DNA of 64,000 nt from Pantanalinema sp. GBBB05 (lineage in GTDB: Bacteria > Cyanobacteriota > Cyanobacteriia > Leptolyngbyales > Leptolyngbyaceae): contig VRZD01000012.1 in NCBI GenBank assembly GCA_016743235.1, positions 62,001-126,000 on the forward strand, in the 5' to 3' direction. Of the stretch, positions 1-8,822 are shown one piece after another. The notes beneath the pieces were generated by a model. That model worked only from the letters and a program-made list of their open reading frames with translations. It was not told the origin of the DNA and ran no database searches. Position 1 is the first letter of the stretch. The number at the start of each line of letters is the position of its first letter. The translations under genes and the position numbers were made by a program.

Positions 1-1099
1 CCCGCCGATAACAGGCAGGTCCGGGATTGGCTCCAGCGGACTCTGGTCCCACCCGATACCGTGCGCCATCAAAGGTCAATAACGATCCTCCTCCGGCGGC
101 GACCGTATGAATTGACATCATTGGTGCTCGTAATCGTACTCCGGCGACTTCAGTTTCAAAGGCGCGTTCGTACTCTCCGGCATAATGAGCCACATCCGTG
201 GAAGTGCCGCCCATATCAAAGCTAATAATCTTATCCAAACCTGCCAGTCTGCTGGTTTGGACGGCTCCCACAATGCCTCCCGCAGGTCCCGACAGAATAC
301 TGTCTTTGCCTTGAAACAGATGGGCATCCGTTAACCCACCATTCGATTGCATAAACATCAACCGCAACGATCGCAACTCTGCCGTGCCATTCCCTAACTC
401 ATGCGCCACTTGATTGACATACCGCCGCAAAATTGGTGACAGATACGCATCCACCACGGTCGTATCGCCCCGACTGACCAGCTTCATCAGGGGACTGACT
501 TGATGCGATACCGAAATTTGGGTAAACCCGATCGCCTGAGCTAGGTCAGCCATCTGTTGTTCATGCGCGGGATAGCGGTAGCCATGCAAAAACGCGATCG
601 CACACGCCCGAATTCCGGCATCATAAGCGGCTTGCAGTAGGGCTTGAACTCGTGCCTGTTCTAATGCGGTAATTGGCTGTAATTCCTCGCCCGTCGCACT
701 GTAGCGTTCATCCACTTCGATCGCTTGCTCATACAACAATTCCGGCAAGACGATCTGCCGCGCAAAAATATCCGGGCGGTTTTGATAGCCAATTCGCAAC
801 ACATCCCGAAAGCCTTTGGTGGTCAGAAAGACTGTGCGATCGCCCTTCCGCTCCAATAAAGCATTCGTGGCAACGGTCGTGCCCATTTTGACAGCAGCAA
901 TCTGTTCCACTGGAATTGGCTGATCGGCAGTAATCCCCAACAACTCTCGAATTCCCTGAATTGCCGCATCCCGATAGCGTTCTGGATTCTCAGACAACAG
1001 TTTATGCACCCGCAGCGATCCATCCGGAGTCCGCGCCACAATATCGGTAAACGTCCCGCCGCGATCGATCCAAAATTGCCAGCGATTGTCAGTCGTCAT
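1..1099 (-). CDS. Hydantoinase A / 5-oxoprolinase family protein, N-terminal part (cut by window edge)
   Basis: Read on the minus strand from the ATG at 1097-1099, the frame stays open to the window edge, giving about 366 residues of a protein normally far longer. The N-terminus [18 protein letters not shown] is the nucleotide-binding motif of the hydantoinase/oxoprolinase fold. [15 protein letters not shown] follows, then [15 protein letters not shown] and TVAAGGGS, all family hallmarks. Enzymes of this family use ATP to open 5-oxoproline or hydantoin rings. Cyanobacterial members are usually fused HyuA-HyuB 5-oxoprolinases that recycle glutathione-derived 5-oxoproline to glutamate, but the part that would show a fusion lies outside the window. 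Substrate is inferred from the family only. Confidence 0.88.
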   Translation of the reverse strand, partial: MTTDNRWQFWIDRGGTFTDIVARTPDGSLRVHKLLSENPERYRDAAIQGIRELLGITADQPIPVEQIAAVKMGTTVATNALLERKGDRTVFLTTKGFRDVLRIGYQNRPDIFARQIVLPELLYEQAIEVDERYSATGEELQPITALEQARVQALLQAAYDAGIRACAIAFLHGYRYPAHEQQMADLAQAIGFTQISVSHQVSPLMKLVSRGDTTVVDAYLSPILRRYVNQVAHELGNGTAELRSLRLMFMQSNGGLTDAHLFQGKDSILSGPAGGIVGAVQTSRLAGLDKIISFDMGGTSTDVAHYAGEYERAFETEVAGVRLRAPMMSIHTVAAGGGSLLTFDGARYRVGPESAGANPGPACYRR

Positions 1100-1246
1100 A
1101 ACCAGATACTAGCTCCCGAAGCATCAGTCGCAGTCTAGCAACGATCGGTTATCTCTCGCCTGAGTTTTCTCGATAAAATTAAAGCTAGCCATGCGATCGC
1201 ACTGGTAACGGATGTTGATTCTGGTTCCCTTTAAGGTCAGCCGCAC

Positions 1247-1810
1247 ATGGTACAGGTACTTTCCTCTGGACTCACGTTAGAAGCATTTCTCCAACAACCC
1301 GAAACAAAACCAGCTAGTGAATACATTGATGGTCAAGTCATCCAGAAACCCATGCCACAAGGGAAGCATAGTACGATTCAAGGCGAATTAGTTCCGGCAA
1401 TTAATCGGAGCGTCAAGCCTAGTCGCATTGCTCGAGCATTTCCAGAGTTACGGTGTACCTTTGGCGATCGATCGCTGGTTCCTGATATTGCCGTTGTGAC
1501 TTGGGAGCGGATTCCCCGTGATCCGAATGGTGAAGTGGCGAATACCTTTGCGATCGCGCCAGATTGGACGATTGAGATTCTATCGCCAGATCAAAGCCAA
1601 ACCAAAGTGACAAAAAATATTCTGCATTGTTTGCAGCATGGCACTCAGATGGGCTGGTTAATTGATCCAGATGAACAAACTGTTTTTGTTTATCGTCCCA
1701 AACAAGAAACGGAAGTGTTTGATCAACTCAACGTGCCACTACCGACACCATCCTTTGCCCAGAAACTACAACTCACCCTACAAGATTTACAGGATTGGTT
1801 ATTAGAGTGA
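1247..1810 (+). CDS. Uma2 family (DUF820) restriction-endonuclease-fold protein
   Basis: A 187-residue protein of the Uma2/DUF820 family, which is greatly expanded in cyanobacteria and has a PD-(D/E)XK nuclease-like fold. Visible landmarks are the N-terminal LTLEAFLQQPETKPASEYIDG, the central LVPDIAVV strand carrying the conserved Asp, and WTIEILSPDQS with the conserved Glu, followed by K near residue 123. The C-terminal half contains the usual YRP signature (VFVYRPKQ). Members are often mobile and poorly characterised; no catalytic activity is proven for most. It stands alone between the oxoprolinase and the WG-repeat gene. Start is the first ATG. Confidence 0.85.
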   Translation: MVQVLSSGLTLEAFLQQPETKPASEYIDGQVIQKPMPQGKHSTIQGELVPAINRSVKPSRIARAFPELRCTFGDRSLVPDIAVVTWERIPRDPNGEVANTFAIAPDWTIEILSPDQSQTKVTKNILHCLQHGTQMGWLIDPDEQTVFVYRPKQETEVFDQLNVPLPTPSFAQKLQLTLQDLQDWLLE

Positions 1811-1984
1811 GTTAAGGGGTTGGGATAGACGATAGATGTTGATAAATTCCGATAGTTTGAGGCACATTCTATAGCTTCAGATGTGAAAAAGACAGCATCT
1901 ATTTAAAGTAATCATCATGCATCTAGTGTCAGATTAAGTTGCACTAGCAAACAAGGAAATATAGTCTACAAAAGACACTTTAGG

Positions 1985-3193
1985 CTATTTGGTAGGAGTC
2001 CAAACATAATGTCCCTTTTTATTGATATAGCCTCGTTTAGAACCCATCCTAATGGTTGATAAACCATTGAAGAAGCCGGAAGGCTGTTCATCGAGCTTTA
2101 ATGGGATTGCTATTTTACCGTTATGGTCGATAAATCCCCACTTCCCACCTTCTCGCTCTAACACAGAAGCTAAGCCATCTCGAAAATCGAATGCATAGGC
2201 AAAGCGAGGCTGTATCCGCATTTTCCCAGTCCGATCAATAAACCCATACTTCTGCCCGACTTGAACCGCTGCTAACCCCTCGGAGAAGCGAAACTTATCA
2301 TCGTACTGTGGTGCAATGACGATTTTTCCTTTTACATCTATCACGCCCCATTTACCATCAAGTTGGATTGGCGCTAAACAATGCTCAAAACCTGATACAT
2401 AATCATATTTTAATGGAATAGCAATCCTACCACTGCGGTCGAGAAAACCCATCACCGTGCGTTTCGAGCTTGGATCGAAAATGTTAACCTCTTCTTTCTC
2501 AACAGGGATTAATCCGTTACTAAAGCCGTCAGTAAAGGTAAGATCCATCCCTTTTAGCTCAATAGCAACATTACCGTCGCGATCAATCAGTCCTGTTCTA
2601 TATTTACCATTCTCTCTAATCGCAAAGCCTGCTAGTCCTTCTGAAAAGGCTAAGTGATCAATGAATTTAGGTTGAACAATAAAAGTTCCATTTAGATCAA
2701 TAAAGCCCCATAAGTTATTGCGACGAACCGCTGCGCGTCCCTCGGAAAACCAACCCACATATTCAAATTGTGGAGCAACAACAATCTTGCCAGTTTGGTC
2801 AATAAAGCCCCATTTTCCATTCAGTCTGATCCCTGCTCTCTGTTCATGAAATGCATCAGCATCTTCAAACTGAGGCGCAATCACCAGTTTTCCCGATGTG
2901 TCAATATAGCCTGCCCTACCATTTTCATTCTTGATCGCGGCTAGACCTTCCGCAAAATCTTTGTATGACGAAAAATTTGGTTGAATGACAACTTTGCCAT
3001 CCCGTGAAATAAAGCCCCATTTTCCTTGTTGAGCAATGGCAAATAGGCGTGGCTGATTATTTTGGGACTGGATAGAGGTAGTGTCTTGCTCATTACAGGT
3101 GATCGAGGATTGATCGGCTTGAGCGCACCCCGGCAATGCCATGAATAGAGTTAAACAAAAACTAATTGCAGTCCTCTGAAGCGAGATGATCAT
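1985..3193 (-). CDS. WG-repeat lipoprotein
   Basis: A 402-residue protein. The first 24 residues form a lipoprotein signal (hydrophobic run, then LPGC), so it is probably anchored outside the inner membrane. The rest is a chain of about nine WG repeats with the consensus KWGFIDxxGKxVIxPQFxxxxxFxEGLA, for example near residues 57, 92, 127 and 160. WG (KWG Leptospira) repeats form beta-rich solenoids of unknown, presumably binding, role. No enzyme motif is seen. The gene is flanked by stand-alone genes and shows no operon partner. Confidence 0.85.
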   Translation of the reverse strand: MIISLQRTAISFCLTLFMALPGCAQADQSSITCNEQDTTSIQSQNNQPRLFAIAQQGKWGFISRDGKVVIQPNFSSYKDFAEGLAAIKNENGRAGYIDTSGKLVIAPQFEDADAFHEQRAGIRLNGKWGFIDQTGKIVVAPQFEYVGWFSEGRAAVRRNNLWGFIDLNGTFIVQPKFIDHLAFSEGLAGFAIRENGKYRTGLIDRDGNVAIELKGMDLTFTDGFSNGLIPVEKEEVNIFDPSSKRTVMGFLDRSGRIAIPLKYDYVSGFEHCLAPIQLDGKWGVIDVKGKIVIAPQYDDKFRFSEGLAAVQVGQKYGFIDRTGKMRIQPRFAYAFDFRDGLASVLEREGGKWGFIDHNGKIAIPLKLDEQPSGFFNGLSTIRMGSKRGYINKKGHYVWTPTK

Positions 3194-3455
3194 GCAGCAA
3201 CTCTCAACACTTTTGAATTTGAACTATAGCCTTAATGCACTCATCTAGATTTAGACAAGTGAATATAGATCATTCCCATATCATTGCTGAGATTATCGGC
3301 AATTGTGAGAAAAGAGTTTAACGGCAAAAGTCTTGGATGCATTAGGATCGACCTGAGACGATCGCCCGACAGACTGTCACACTCAACTGGCACTTTCCCG
3401 TTAGGGTTTGCAAGATGGACAATATAGACTATCGAGCTACATGCCCTCTTGCCCT

Positions 3456-4385
3456 ATGACTACCGCCAATCCTCAGGTCATTTTGTACGCTCAGCATGGT
3501 TGGGCAGACGATCGCTCCAAAGTCGCGGCTCTGGCTACCAGCGTGGCGGAACCGGGAACGTTAGTGATTGCGCCGAGTTTGGGCTACATCAAAACCTGGC
3601 TACGAATTGAACCCTTGATTCAAGCGGTAGAACAACTGGTGATTGAAACCGATCGACAACATCCCAATGTTCCTATCCGCGTGGTGGGTCATTCGATGGG
3701 CGGTTTGATTTGGTTAGAAGTTCTCAATCGGCATCCTGAATGGTGGTCACGGATTGAATCGATCGTCCTGGTAGCCTCTCCAGTGGGTGGCGCTGATCTC
3801 GCCAGGGCACTCGATCCGTTCAACTGGGGCATTGGCATTGCACGGGATTTGGGAGTGAATCGGCATCGATTAGCCGAAGCGATCGCGGCGAAAATTCCCA
3901 TGCTAGTGGTGGCTGGGGATATTGACGGAGGCAGCGACGGCACAATTACCGTGGAATCGACCAAAGTCTTTGGGGCTGAATTTGTTTGTTTACCGGGGCT
4001 ACCTCATCCCATCCTGGCTAACCATCCCAAGGTCGCCGCCGCCATTCGGCAATTTTGGCAGTTAGTTCCCGATCGTCCCCTGGCTCCTCGCCAGACAGTG
4101 GACATCAGCTACAAGATTATTCAACGACTGCAATCTGTTCCTGGCATGACCGATGCCCACTATCGCGATTTCCCTCATGCCAAAGTTTACCTCACCTTTG
4201 ATAACGGTATGACGATTCGCACCTGGACTAATCCGATGGGTGTTGATCATGTGTTTGTCGCCTGTCCCCAAGGGTCTTGTTTATATAGTGGATTTGTGGG
4301 TTGGCTGCATACGAATGATTTGCGCCAGAGTTTACAGGAAATGCAGTCAGAATATCAACCGTTACTCGTTATAACAAGGCAATAA
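3456..4385 (+). CDS. Alpha/beta hydrolase (lipase-like) with C-terminal extension
   Basis: About 309 residues from the ATG at 3456; a longer TTG start at 3408 is possible but less natural. The first two thirds is an alpha/beta hydrolase: VILYAQHGWADD holds the oxyanion strand, VVGHSMGGLIWLEV is the nucleophile elbow with Ser, GDIDGGSDGTITVES probably supplies the acid, and LPGLPHPILANHP the catalytic His. PGAP1-like and lipase families share this layout. The last 90 residues (from DISYKIIQRL) form a separate small domain with LTFDNGMTIRTWTNPMG that I do not recognise. Substrate unknown; an esterase or lipase role is inferred. Confidence 0.8.
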   Translation: MTTANPQVILYAQHGWADDRSKVAALATSVAEPGTLVIAPSLGYIKTWLRIEPLIQAVEQLVIETDRQHPNVPIRVVGHSMGGLIWLEVLNRHPEWWSRIESIVLVASPVGGADLARALDPFNWGIGIARDLGVNRHRLAEAIAAKIPMLVVAGDIDGGSDGTITVESTKVFGAEFVCLPGLPHPILANHPKVAAAIRQFWQLVPDRPLAPRQTVDISYKIIQRLQSVPGMTDAHYRDFPHAKVYLTFDNGMTIRTWTNPMGVDHVFVACPQGSCLYSGFVGWLHTNDLRQSLQEMQSEYQPLLVITRQ

Positions 4386-4394
4386 CTTGGTAGT

Positions 4395-5771
4395 TTAGGG
4401 TCTCCCGATCGATCCAGCTTCGCACTTCTGGAGCCGATTCAGAACGGTAAGTTTTTGCCGGTTTTTGCTCAGACGGAGCTGATGTTCTTTTTGAATATGG
4501 ACTAATTCCATCGCTAAACGGGTTGACAAAGTTGATTCTGTTTCATCATTTTCATTAATGGCAACCAAATTGTAGTTTTTGGTATAGGAAAACTTTAGAT
4601 CAAATCTCAGTTGTTTAGCTAATGCAGTGACAACATAGTGTTGATCAGGACGACTAAAGCGGAGAATTGTTGCGATCGGGTAATCTAAAATCACGTCCCA
4701 TTCTTTATCCGAAACTTGATCGAATAACCAGTTCTCTACGGTTGAAATAGGAATATCCGTTGTCTGTCCATCTACTTTGGCAAACGCATGGGCTTCGGCA
4801 AAACTAACTTGTTGATCGCGGTTATAGTCTGCCGAACCGATCGATTTCCCGACTCGACTCCGTCCACTTAATCCGGCAAAGAAACTCGAACTATAGTCTT
4901 CATAATCCGCTTCATTCACGGCGGGAGTACAACCAACCGACTGGTATTGTTTCAGCGTGGCAAAGAAACCACAGCGGTTGTGTGGAACGACCGATCGCTT
5001 GGGATACCCATCTTGATAAATTAGGTTGGCAAATCCACCAGAATAGCATTGAGCCATTACTGTTACTACAGGAGTTTGTGTCGGGAAGCGATCGAGCAAT
5101 GCCGTCAATTCCTGCACCGTGAGGGCATCTCCCCCCCATAAGCGGAAGTCATTATTTTCGTAGTCATGGCTATGCCCACCATGTCCTGTGAAATAGAGAA
5201 AGGTCGGAGCGCGGGATTTTTGCCTCACTATTTTTTGTACCCAGGCTTCCACATTGTCGCGGGTGGAGGCAGCCTTCAGGTAAGGAATCGTTGGTGATTT
5301 GAAAGATTCAATCGTACCAGATTTAAGAAACCGCACCGTTTGTTGTCCATCATTGCCATTGGCAAACAACACCGTGGCACTACTCGGTTTTAAGCCCAAG
5401 GTTTTGAGAGTGCGCTGAAAGTACAGCACATTTTTTTCCAGCGAAATCTCGTTGTAGGATGGATCGCCACCACCACCGACCACTAATAGATTCGGTGGAA
5501 TAAATGGTCTTCTGGCGATCGCACGCCGCGTTACAGGCTTAACCACCGCTTGAGTGGGTTTCGTCGGCGCTGGTTTTGCGGCGACTGGTTGATTTGCCTT
5601 TGCCAGTGTAGTTTTTTTAATCACCCGTGGCGACGCTGGACTTGGAGACTCGACTAACGGGGAAGGCGCAGACGACAATTCTGGCACTGTGATCGCTGGG
5701 AACTGACAGCCTGACAGCCCGATCGCAACCATCAAACTTAGCCATCGGCAATCCTCAGATGTCCGCTGCAT
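4395..5771 (-). CDS. Caspase-like (C13/C14-type) lipoprotein
   Basis: A 458-residue protein with a lipoprotein signal (GLSGC, lipid-modified Cys22) and a Pro/Ala/Lys-rich linker to about residue 90. The peptidase-like domain follows. LYFTGHGGHSHDY places the catalytic His at 197 and VMAQCYSGG places the nucleophile Cys at 242, the ordered His-Cys dyad of clan CD (caspases, metacaspases, legumains). Residues after about 330 have no clear family. The lipobox suggests extracytoplasmic anchoring, unlike most cyanobacterial orthocaspases, which are cytoplasmic. The substrate preference cannot be read here. It sits just upstream of an M28 peptidase on the same strand (29-bp gap), so the two may be co-transcribed. 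Confidence 0.8.
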   Translation of the reverse strand: MQRTSEDCRWLSLMVAIGLSGCQFPAITVPELSSAPSPLVESPSPASPRVIKKTTLAKANQPVAAKPAPTKPTQAVVKPVTRRAIARRPFIPPNLLVVGGGGDPSYNEISLEKNVLYFQRTLKTLGLKPSSATVLFANGNDGQQTVRFLKSGTIESFKSPTIPYLKAASTRDNVEAWVQKIVRQKSRAPTFLYFTGHGGHSHDYENNDFRLWGGDALTVQELTALLDRFPTQTPVVTVMAQCYSGGFANLIYQDGYPKRSVVPHNRCGFFATLKQYQSVGCTPAVNEADYEDYSSSFFAGLSGRSRVGKSIGSADYNRDQQVSFAEAHAFAKVDGQTTDIPISTVENWLFDQVSDKEWDVILDYPIATILRFSRPDQHYVVTALAKQLRFDLKFSYTKNYNLVAINENDETESTLSTRLAMELVHIQKEHQLRLSKNRQKLTVLNRLQKCEAGSIGRP

Positions 5772-5799
5772 ACTATGCCACCGTCACGTTGTTTCTATC

Positions 5800-6660
5800 C
5801 TACAAACGGCGTAACCCCTCTGTCAGCCCCTGGCAAACTCCGGTCATAAAGTCGAGATCTAATGTTTCAATGCGATCGCTGGGCTGGTGGTAATGAGGAT
5901 TGCGCAAAAAGGCGGTATCCGTCACCATAATCGCCCGATAACCCCGATCCCAAAAGGGCGAATGGTCACTTAAGCGAGTGGATTGTAACAGTTGCCCCTT
6001 GTTACCTGCGGGGAGCCACTGGCTCGGTGTTCCCGTCTTTTGCATCGTCCGATTGAGGCAAATTAAATCGGGAATGGTCGCGGTATTGCCGATGAAGCCA
6101 ATAAAATTGCCACGATCGGGATACAGTTTTTTCAACACTTCGGCAGGATACTGTTGCGAATTCGGGGCTTGCGTACAGTATCCCAGCATTTCCAGCGACA
6201 ACATGAGCCGCAGAGGTTGCTTGTCCTGAAACAATGCCTGGGCATACTCGCCACTCCCCACCATGCCATATTCTTCCAGATCAAACGCCACTAGCCGCAC
6301 GGGGTAACGGATCGGTTCTGCCGCAAAGCTGCGAGCTAGTTCCAGTAACACCGCGACACCACTGGCGTTATCATCGGCTCCTGGAGTTCCCGGTACGGCA
6401 TCGTAGTGTGCCCCAATCAGAATTGCTGGCTGGGACGATCGCCCCGCTTGGGCTGGCAAATCCAGGATCAAATTAACATGAGTACGTGACTGCATTTTGA
6501 ACTCATGGGTGGAGACAGTGCCCCATTGTGTCAACTGCTGCCGAATATATTGCTGCACATAAAAATGCCCTACCGTTGCCAGATAGGGATCGCGTTCCCG
6601 AACAATCTCGGTCAGGTGGGTCTGTAATCGTTGTTTGAGTGCTGAATTGTCACTGCTCAC
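5800..6660 (-). CDS. M28 family zinc aminopeptidase
   Basis: A 286-residue M28 peptidase starting at GTG 6660. Metal ligands can be placed: His in IGAHYDAVPG, Asp in PGADDNASGVAVLLELAR, the Glu-Glu pair in AFDLEEYGMVGSG (general base and ligand), an Asp after the LSLEMLGYC region, and the C-terminal His in NPHYHQPSD. The sequence is close to the minimum length for this family and lacks a signal peptide, so a cytoplasmic aminopeptidase is most likely. LSDHSPFWDRGYRAIMVTDT is the usual C-terminal signature. The caspase-like gene lies 29 bp downstream on the same strand. Confidence 0.88.
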   Translation of the reverse strand: MSSDNSALKQRLQTHLTEIVRERDPYLATVGHFYVQQYIRQQLTQWGTVSTHEFKMQSRTHVNLILDLPAQAGRSSQPAILIGAHYDAVPGTPGADDNASGVAVLLELARSFAAEPIRYPVRLVAFDLEEYGMVGSGEYAQALFQDKQPLRLMLSLEMLGYCTQAPNSQQYPAEVLKKLYPDRGNFIGFIGNTATIPDLICLNRTMQKTGTPSQWLPAGNKGQLLQSTRLSDHSPFWDRGYRAIMVTDTAFLRNPHYHQPSDRIETLDLDFMTGVCQGLTEGLRRL

Positions 6661-6732
6661 GGAAGGTTACGGCTCTATCGAGATTTGCCTTTCTAACCTA
6701 GCTTGCCATTCCACCCACGGACTGTAATAAAG

Positions 6733-7125
6733 CTAAGGAATATAGACCCGACCTACCCCCATAAAATTATCAATATCCAATAGAATTTCAACCAAACGAC
6801 TCGCACACCGTTCCCGATAAATCTGCTCATCAAGTCGCTCTTTGTTGCCAATCGTCACCACAGGCAAGGATTGCAAGGTATTGTCCTCCCGGATCACTTG
6901 CTCTAACGAATCGTCACCCTTCATACTGCGATTTGCGGTCAGGATAATCATCTGATGGCTTTGAGCAACCTGCCACACTAATCGATCGCTACTGTTTTCC
7001 AGCAACCCAACCTCTTCAAATCCAACGAAACGAATTGGCATCAGTTCGAGCCATCCTTCAGCTGCGATTGTGCCCCAAAGCAAGGCGGCTTGCCCTCTCA
7101 AGTTGTAATCAACCAGAAAATTCAT
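6733..7125 (-). CDS. DUF5615-type PIN-like protein, probable toxin partner of the DUF433 gene
   Basis: The start ATG at 7125 overlaps the TGA of the upstream DUF433 gene as ATGA (7122-7125), which decides the start over an in-frame longer reading from 7152. The 130 residues begin MNFLVDYNLRGQA, with an early Asp typical of PIN-like folds. They continue with VWQVAQSHQMIILTANRSMKGDD, where the second acidic cluster would sit. The pair DUF433 plus DUF5615-like protein is a frequent cyanobacterial toxin-antitoxin-type module. RNase activity is inferred from fold family and context only. Confidence 0.75.
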   Translation of the reverse strand: MNFLVDYNLRGQAALLWGTIAAEGWLELMPIRFVGFEEVGLLENSSDRLVWQVAQSHQMIILTANRSMKGDDSLEQVIREDNTLQSLPVVTIGNKERLDEQIYRERCASRLVEILLDIDNFMGVGRVYIP

Positions 7126-7487
7126 ACCTTGGACGCAAGCCTGTCTTTCCAAGCTTGAAATTTAGCCCGGATAGCTTCTTGACCCGGTTTCGGAGACATT
7201 GCAGCAAGACGAGCAAAGTGTTCTCGGTTGCGTTCTTCCCAATATTGCCGATTGTCTTCTGCTATTTGTAAAACTTGTTGATATTCAGCTTCTATTTCAA
7301 CCTGATGAGCTTGGATGTAAGAAAGCGCAGCGTCAACTTGAGGGTCTGTGAGACAAAGCTTTTCACGAATAAGTTTGGCGGGATAATCAGCCGTAACGTA
7401 ATCCATCACATCATAAAGAGTGATGCGGGTTCCCGCGATCGTCAGTCCTCGCTCTGTCCGCACGATGTTTGCCTGGTCACTAGACAT
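7122..7487 (-). CDS. DUF433 domain protein, probable antitoxin
   Basis: About 121 residues from the ATG at 7487 (MSSDQANIV); ATGs at 7496 and 7526 are in frame as well. RTERGLTIAGTRITLYDVMDYVTADYPAKLIREKLCLTDPQVDAALSYI is the DUF433 helix-turn-helix-like domain (the pattern here is spread over residues 10-60), found in antitoxins. The C-terminal part is helical and charged (YQQVLQIAEDNRQYWEERN). It is coupled by a 4-base overlap to the PIN-like gene, which argues for one transcript and autoregulation. Function is inferred from family pairing. Confidence 0.8.
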   Translation of the reverse strand: MSSDQANIVRTERGLTIAGTRITLYDVMDYVTADYPAKLIREKLCLTDPQVDAALSYIQAHQVEIEAEYQQVLQIAEDNRQYWEERNREHFARLAAMSPKPGQEAIRAKFQAWKDRLASKV

Positions 7488-7570
7488 TGAAGTCATCACC
7501 CAAGTTTTTCTGAAACTTGCTTTCATCGTAACGTATGACCAGAGCCAAAATTATCTGTTCATAACAAGGC

Positions 7571-7834
7571 TTAGAGAGTTTGCTGGGCTAAAAGCCTGGA
7601 TCGAATCAGACTCAGATCAGGCTGAGTTTCTAAGCATCGTTGACGCACAGATGCGGCTAGCTGTTCGCGCTCATTCAAATAGGATTCTATTTCCTGCTGA
7701 TGCTGAAGATAATCACCGATCGTGATGTAAACGTCAGACAAGGAAAGCGTTGAGTATCTTTGCACAATTGTTTCTGGAGCAGCACCATCCTGGAATGCTC
7801 GAATCACGAGCTCTAGCAGAACCTTGACTATCAC
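7571..7834 (-). pseudogene. N-terminally truncated DUF433 antitoxin remnant without partner
   Basis: The 87-residue frame (GTG at 7834) matches the second half of DUF433 antitoxins: LELVIRAFQDGAAPETIVQRY, then LSLSDVYITIGDYLQHQQEIESYL. The expected N-terminal beta segment that precedes the GTRVSLE-like motif is absent; upstream in-frame codons give an unrelated YLRRVIVKVL and then a TGA near 7856. No PIN-like toxin follows downstream. I read it as a decayed or rearranged copy next to the intact DUF433 pair; it could still be translated from the GTG. Confidence 0.6.
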
Positions 7835-7910
7835 CCGCCGCAGATAACTTCTACATCACAACTAGTTACTCTCAAAGGTCGGTGCACATGGGCATTGTTA
7901 AGCTGTGGTA

Positions 7911-8459
7911 CTATTCCCATCGGCTTCGGAGCCTTTTAACAGAGTTTTCCGTAAATACTACAAAACAGCCTTTCCACAGTCCGTTTACAGTACTTCTATC
8001 TCTACCAATTATATCGAGAATGTAATTCCAAGCAAAAAGTGCTTGTTCCCTCTCATCATTGTTATGTATCTCCAATTCCTGAATTAATGTCTCAGTCATT
8101 GATACTTCACCAGGAAATAACGTTAGCATCTCACGTCGAAATTTATCAGCTTTGCTTACCTGTAAGCGAACTGCAAGTAGTGCTATAACAATAATATAAA
8201 GCCGTTTGAAATCTCCAATTGATAACTCTTTGCTAATAGAATCTTCTAAGCAGAAACCGGAAGAATTTTTATTCAAAAAGCTAAGAAGAATTTCATGAGC
8301 TTCTGCAATTAAATCACGATATAACTGAATGCTGCCAGTCTCCTTAGATTTTTCTAAAAGCTGCTGTCTTGCAGTTGCTTCTGTGCGACCCCATCTCCAA
8401 GTTTGGCGGTAGTACCAGTCTGGAAAAAGTTTGATGATGATCCACTGCAACAGTCCCAC
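7911..8459 (-). CDS. Hypothetical protein, 182 residues
   Basis: An uninterrupted frame from GTG 8459. The N-terminus MGLLQWIIIKLFPDWYYRQTW is amphipathic and aromatic. A charged segment follows (GRTEATARQQLLEKSKETGS), then a hydrophobic stretch, YIIVIALLAVRLQV, around residue 90, and an acidic helical second half. I do not recognise a family. The length, the absence of overlapping convincing frames and the composition support a real gene. It lies in the accessory region beside toxin-antitoxin remnants, so acquisition by transfer is plausible but not shown. Confidence 0.55.
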   Translation of the reverse strand: MGLLQWIIIKLFPDWYYRQTWRWGRTEATARQQLLEKSKETGSIQLYRDLIAEAHEILLSFLNKNSSGFCLEDSISKELSIGDFKRLYIIVIALLAVRLQVSKADKFRREMLTLFPGEVSMTETLIQELEIHNNDEREQALFAWNYILDIIGRDRSTVNGLWKGCFVVFTENSVKRLRSRWE

Positions 8460-8822
8460 ACTAGTTTCTCCAAAGATCTCTCAACCACATGCCCTACTTT
8501 AATTGAAGTATTCTAATATCTTTTCAGTTTTCCCTATTTAGCTATTGACATCATTAACTCACCTGAAAATATCAAGCCTACCTTCAAGTTCCTATCTTCC
8601 TAGCAGAATATTTCAGCCTAACTCTTGTTTAGACTGATCTTAGCGTCTCTAATCTAGATAACCACCCTGCTTTAAGCGATTAGACGGATTTGAATCTAGA
8701 TAATGCCCTATCGGGGGAAGATAGGCTGCAAGTCTTCTAGATAACTCCTAAAAATGGAACCTGAATAAGATCCTAATCTGCATAACTACCCGAATTGGAG
8801 GCGTTAAGTCGATCGCGCTCTA
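8460..8822. other. Intergenic stretch holding a degenerate 41-bp-period repeat
   Basis: No gene found. The only structure seen is the periodic TCTAGATAA-type repeat at about 8653-8790, described separately. The rest is AT-rich sequence without a clear terminator or promoter. Confidence 0.6.
8653..8790. repeat. Degenerate tandem repeat, period 41-42 bp, four copies
   Basis: The motif TCTAGATAAC/T-N-CC starts at 8653, 8695 and 8736, and a diverged form TCTGCATAACTACC starts at 8777, so the spacing is 42, 41 and 41 bp. Only the first 14 or so bases of each unit are conserved; the rest differs. The fourth copy resembles the CTGTATAACTACC core of the repeat at 12710-12830, which has the same 41-bp period. 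Confidence 0.6.

Noticed and set aside
8640..8760. tRNA T-arm-like GATTCAAATCC on the minus strand
   Set aside because: No acceptor stem or anticodon arm can be formed around it; it is part of the 41-bp repeat.
8653..8790. CRISPR array
   Set aside because: Only a 9-14-base part is conserved per unit, there are no cas genes, and unit copies are degenerate.
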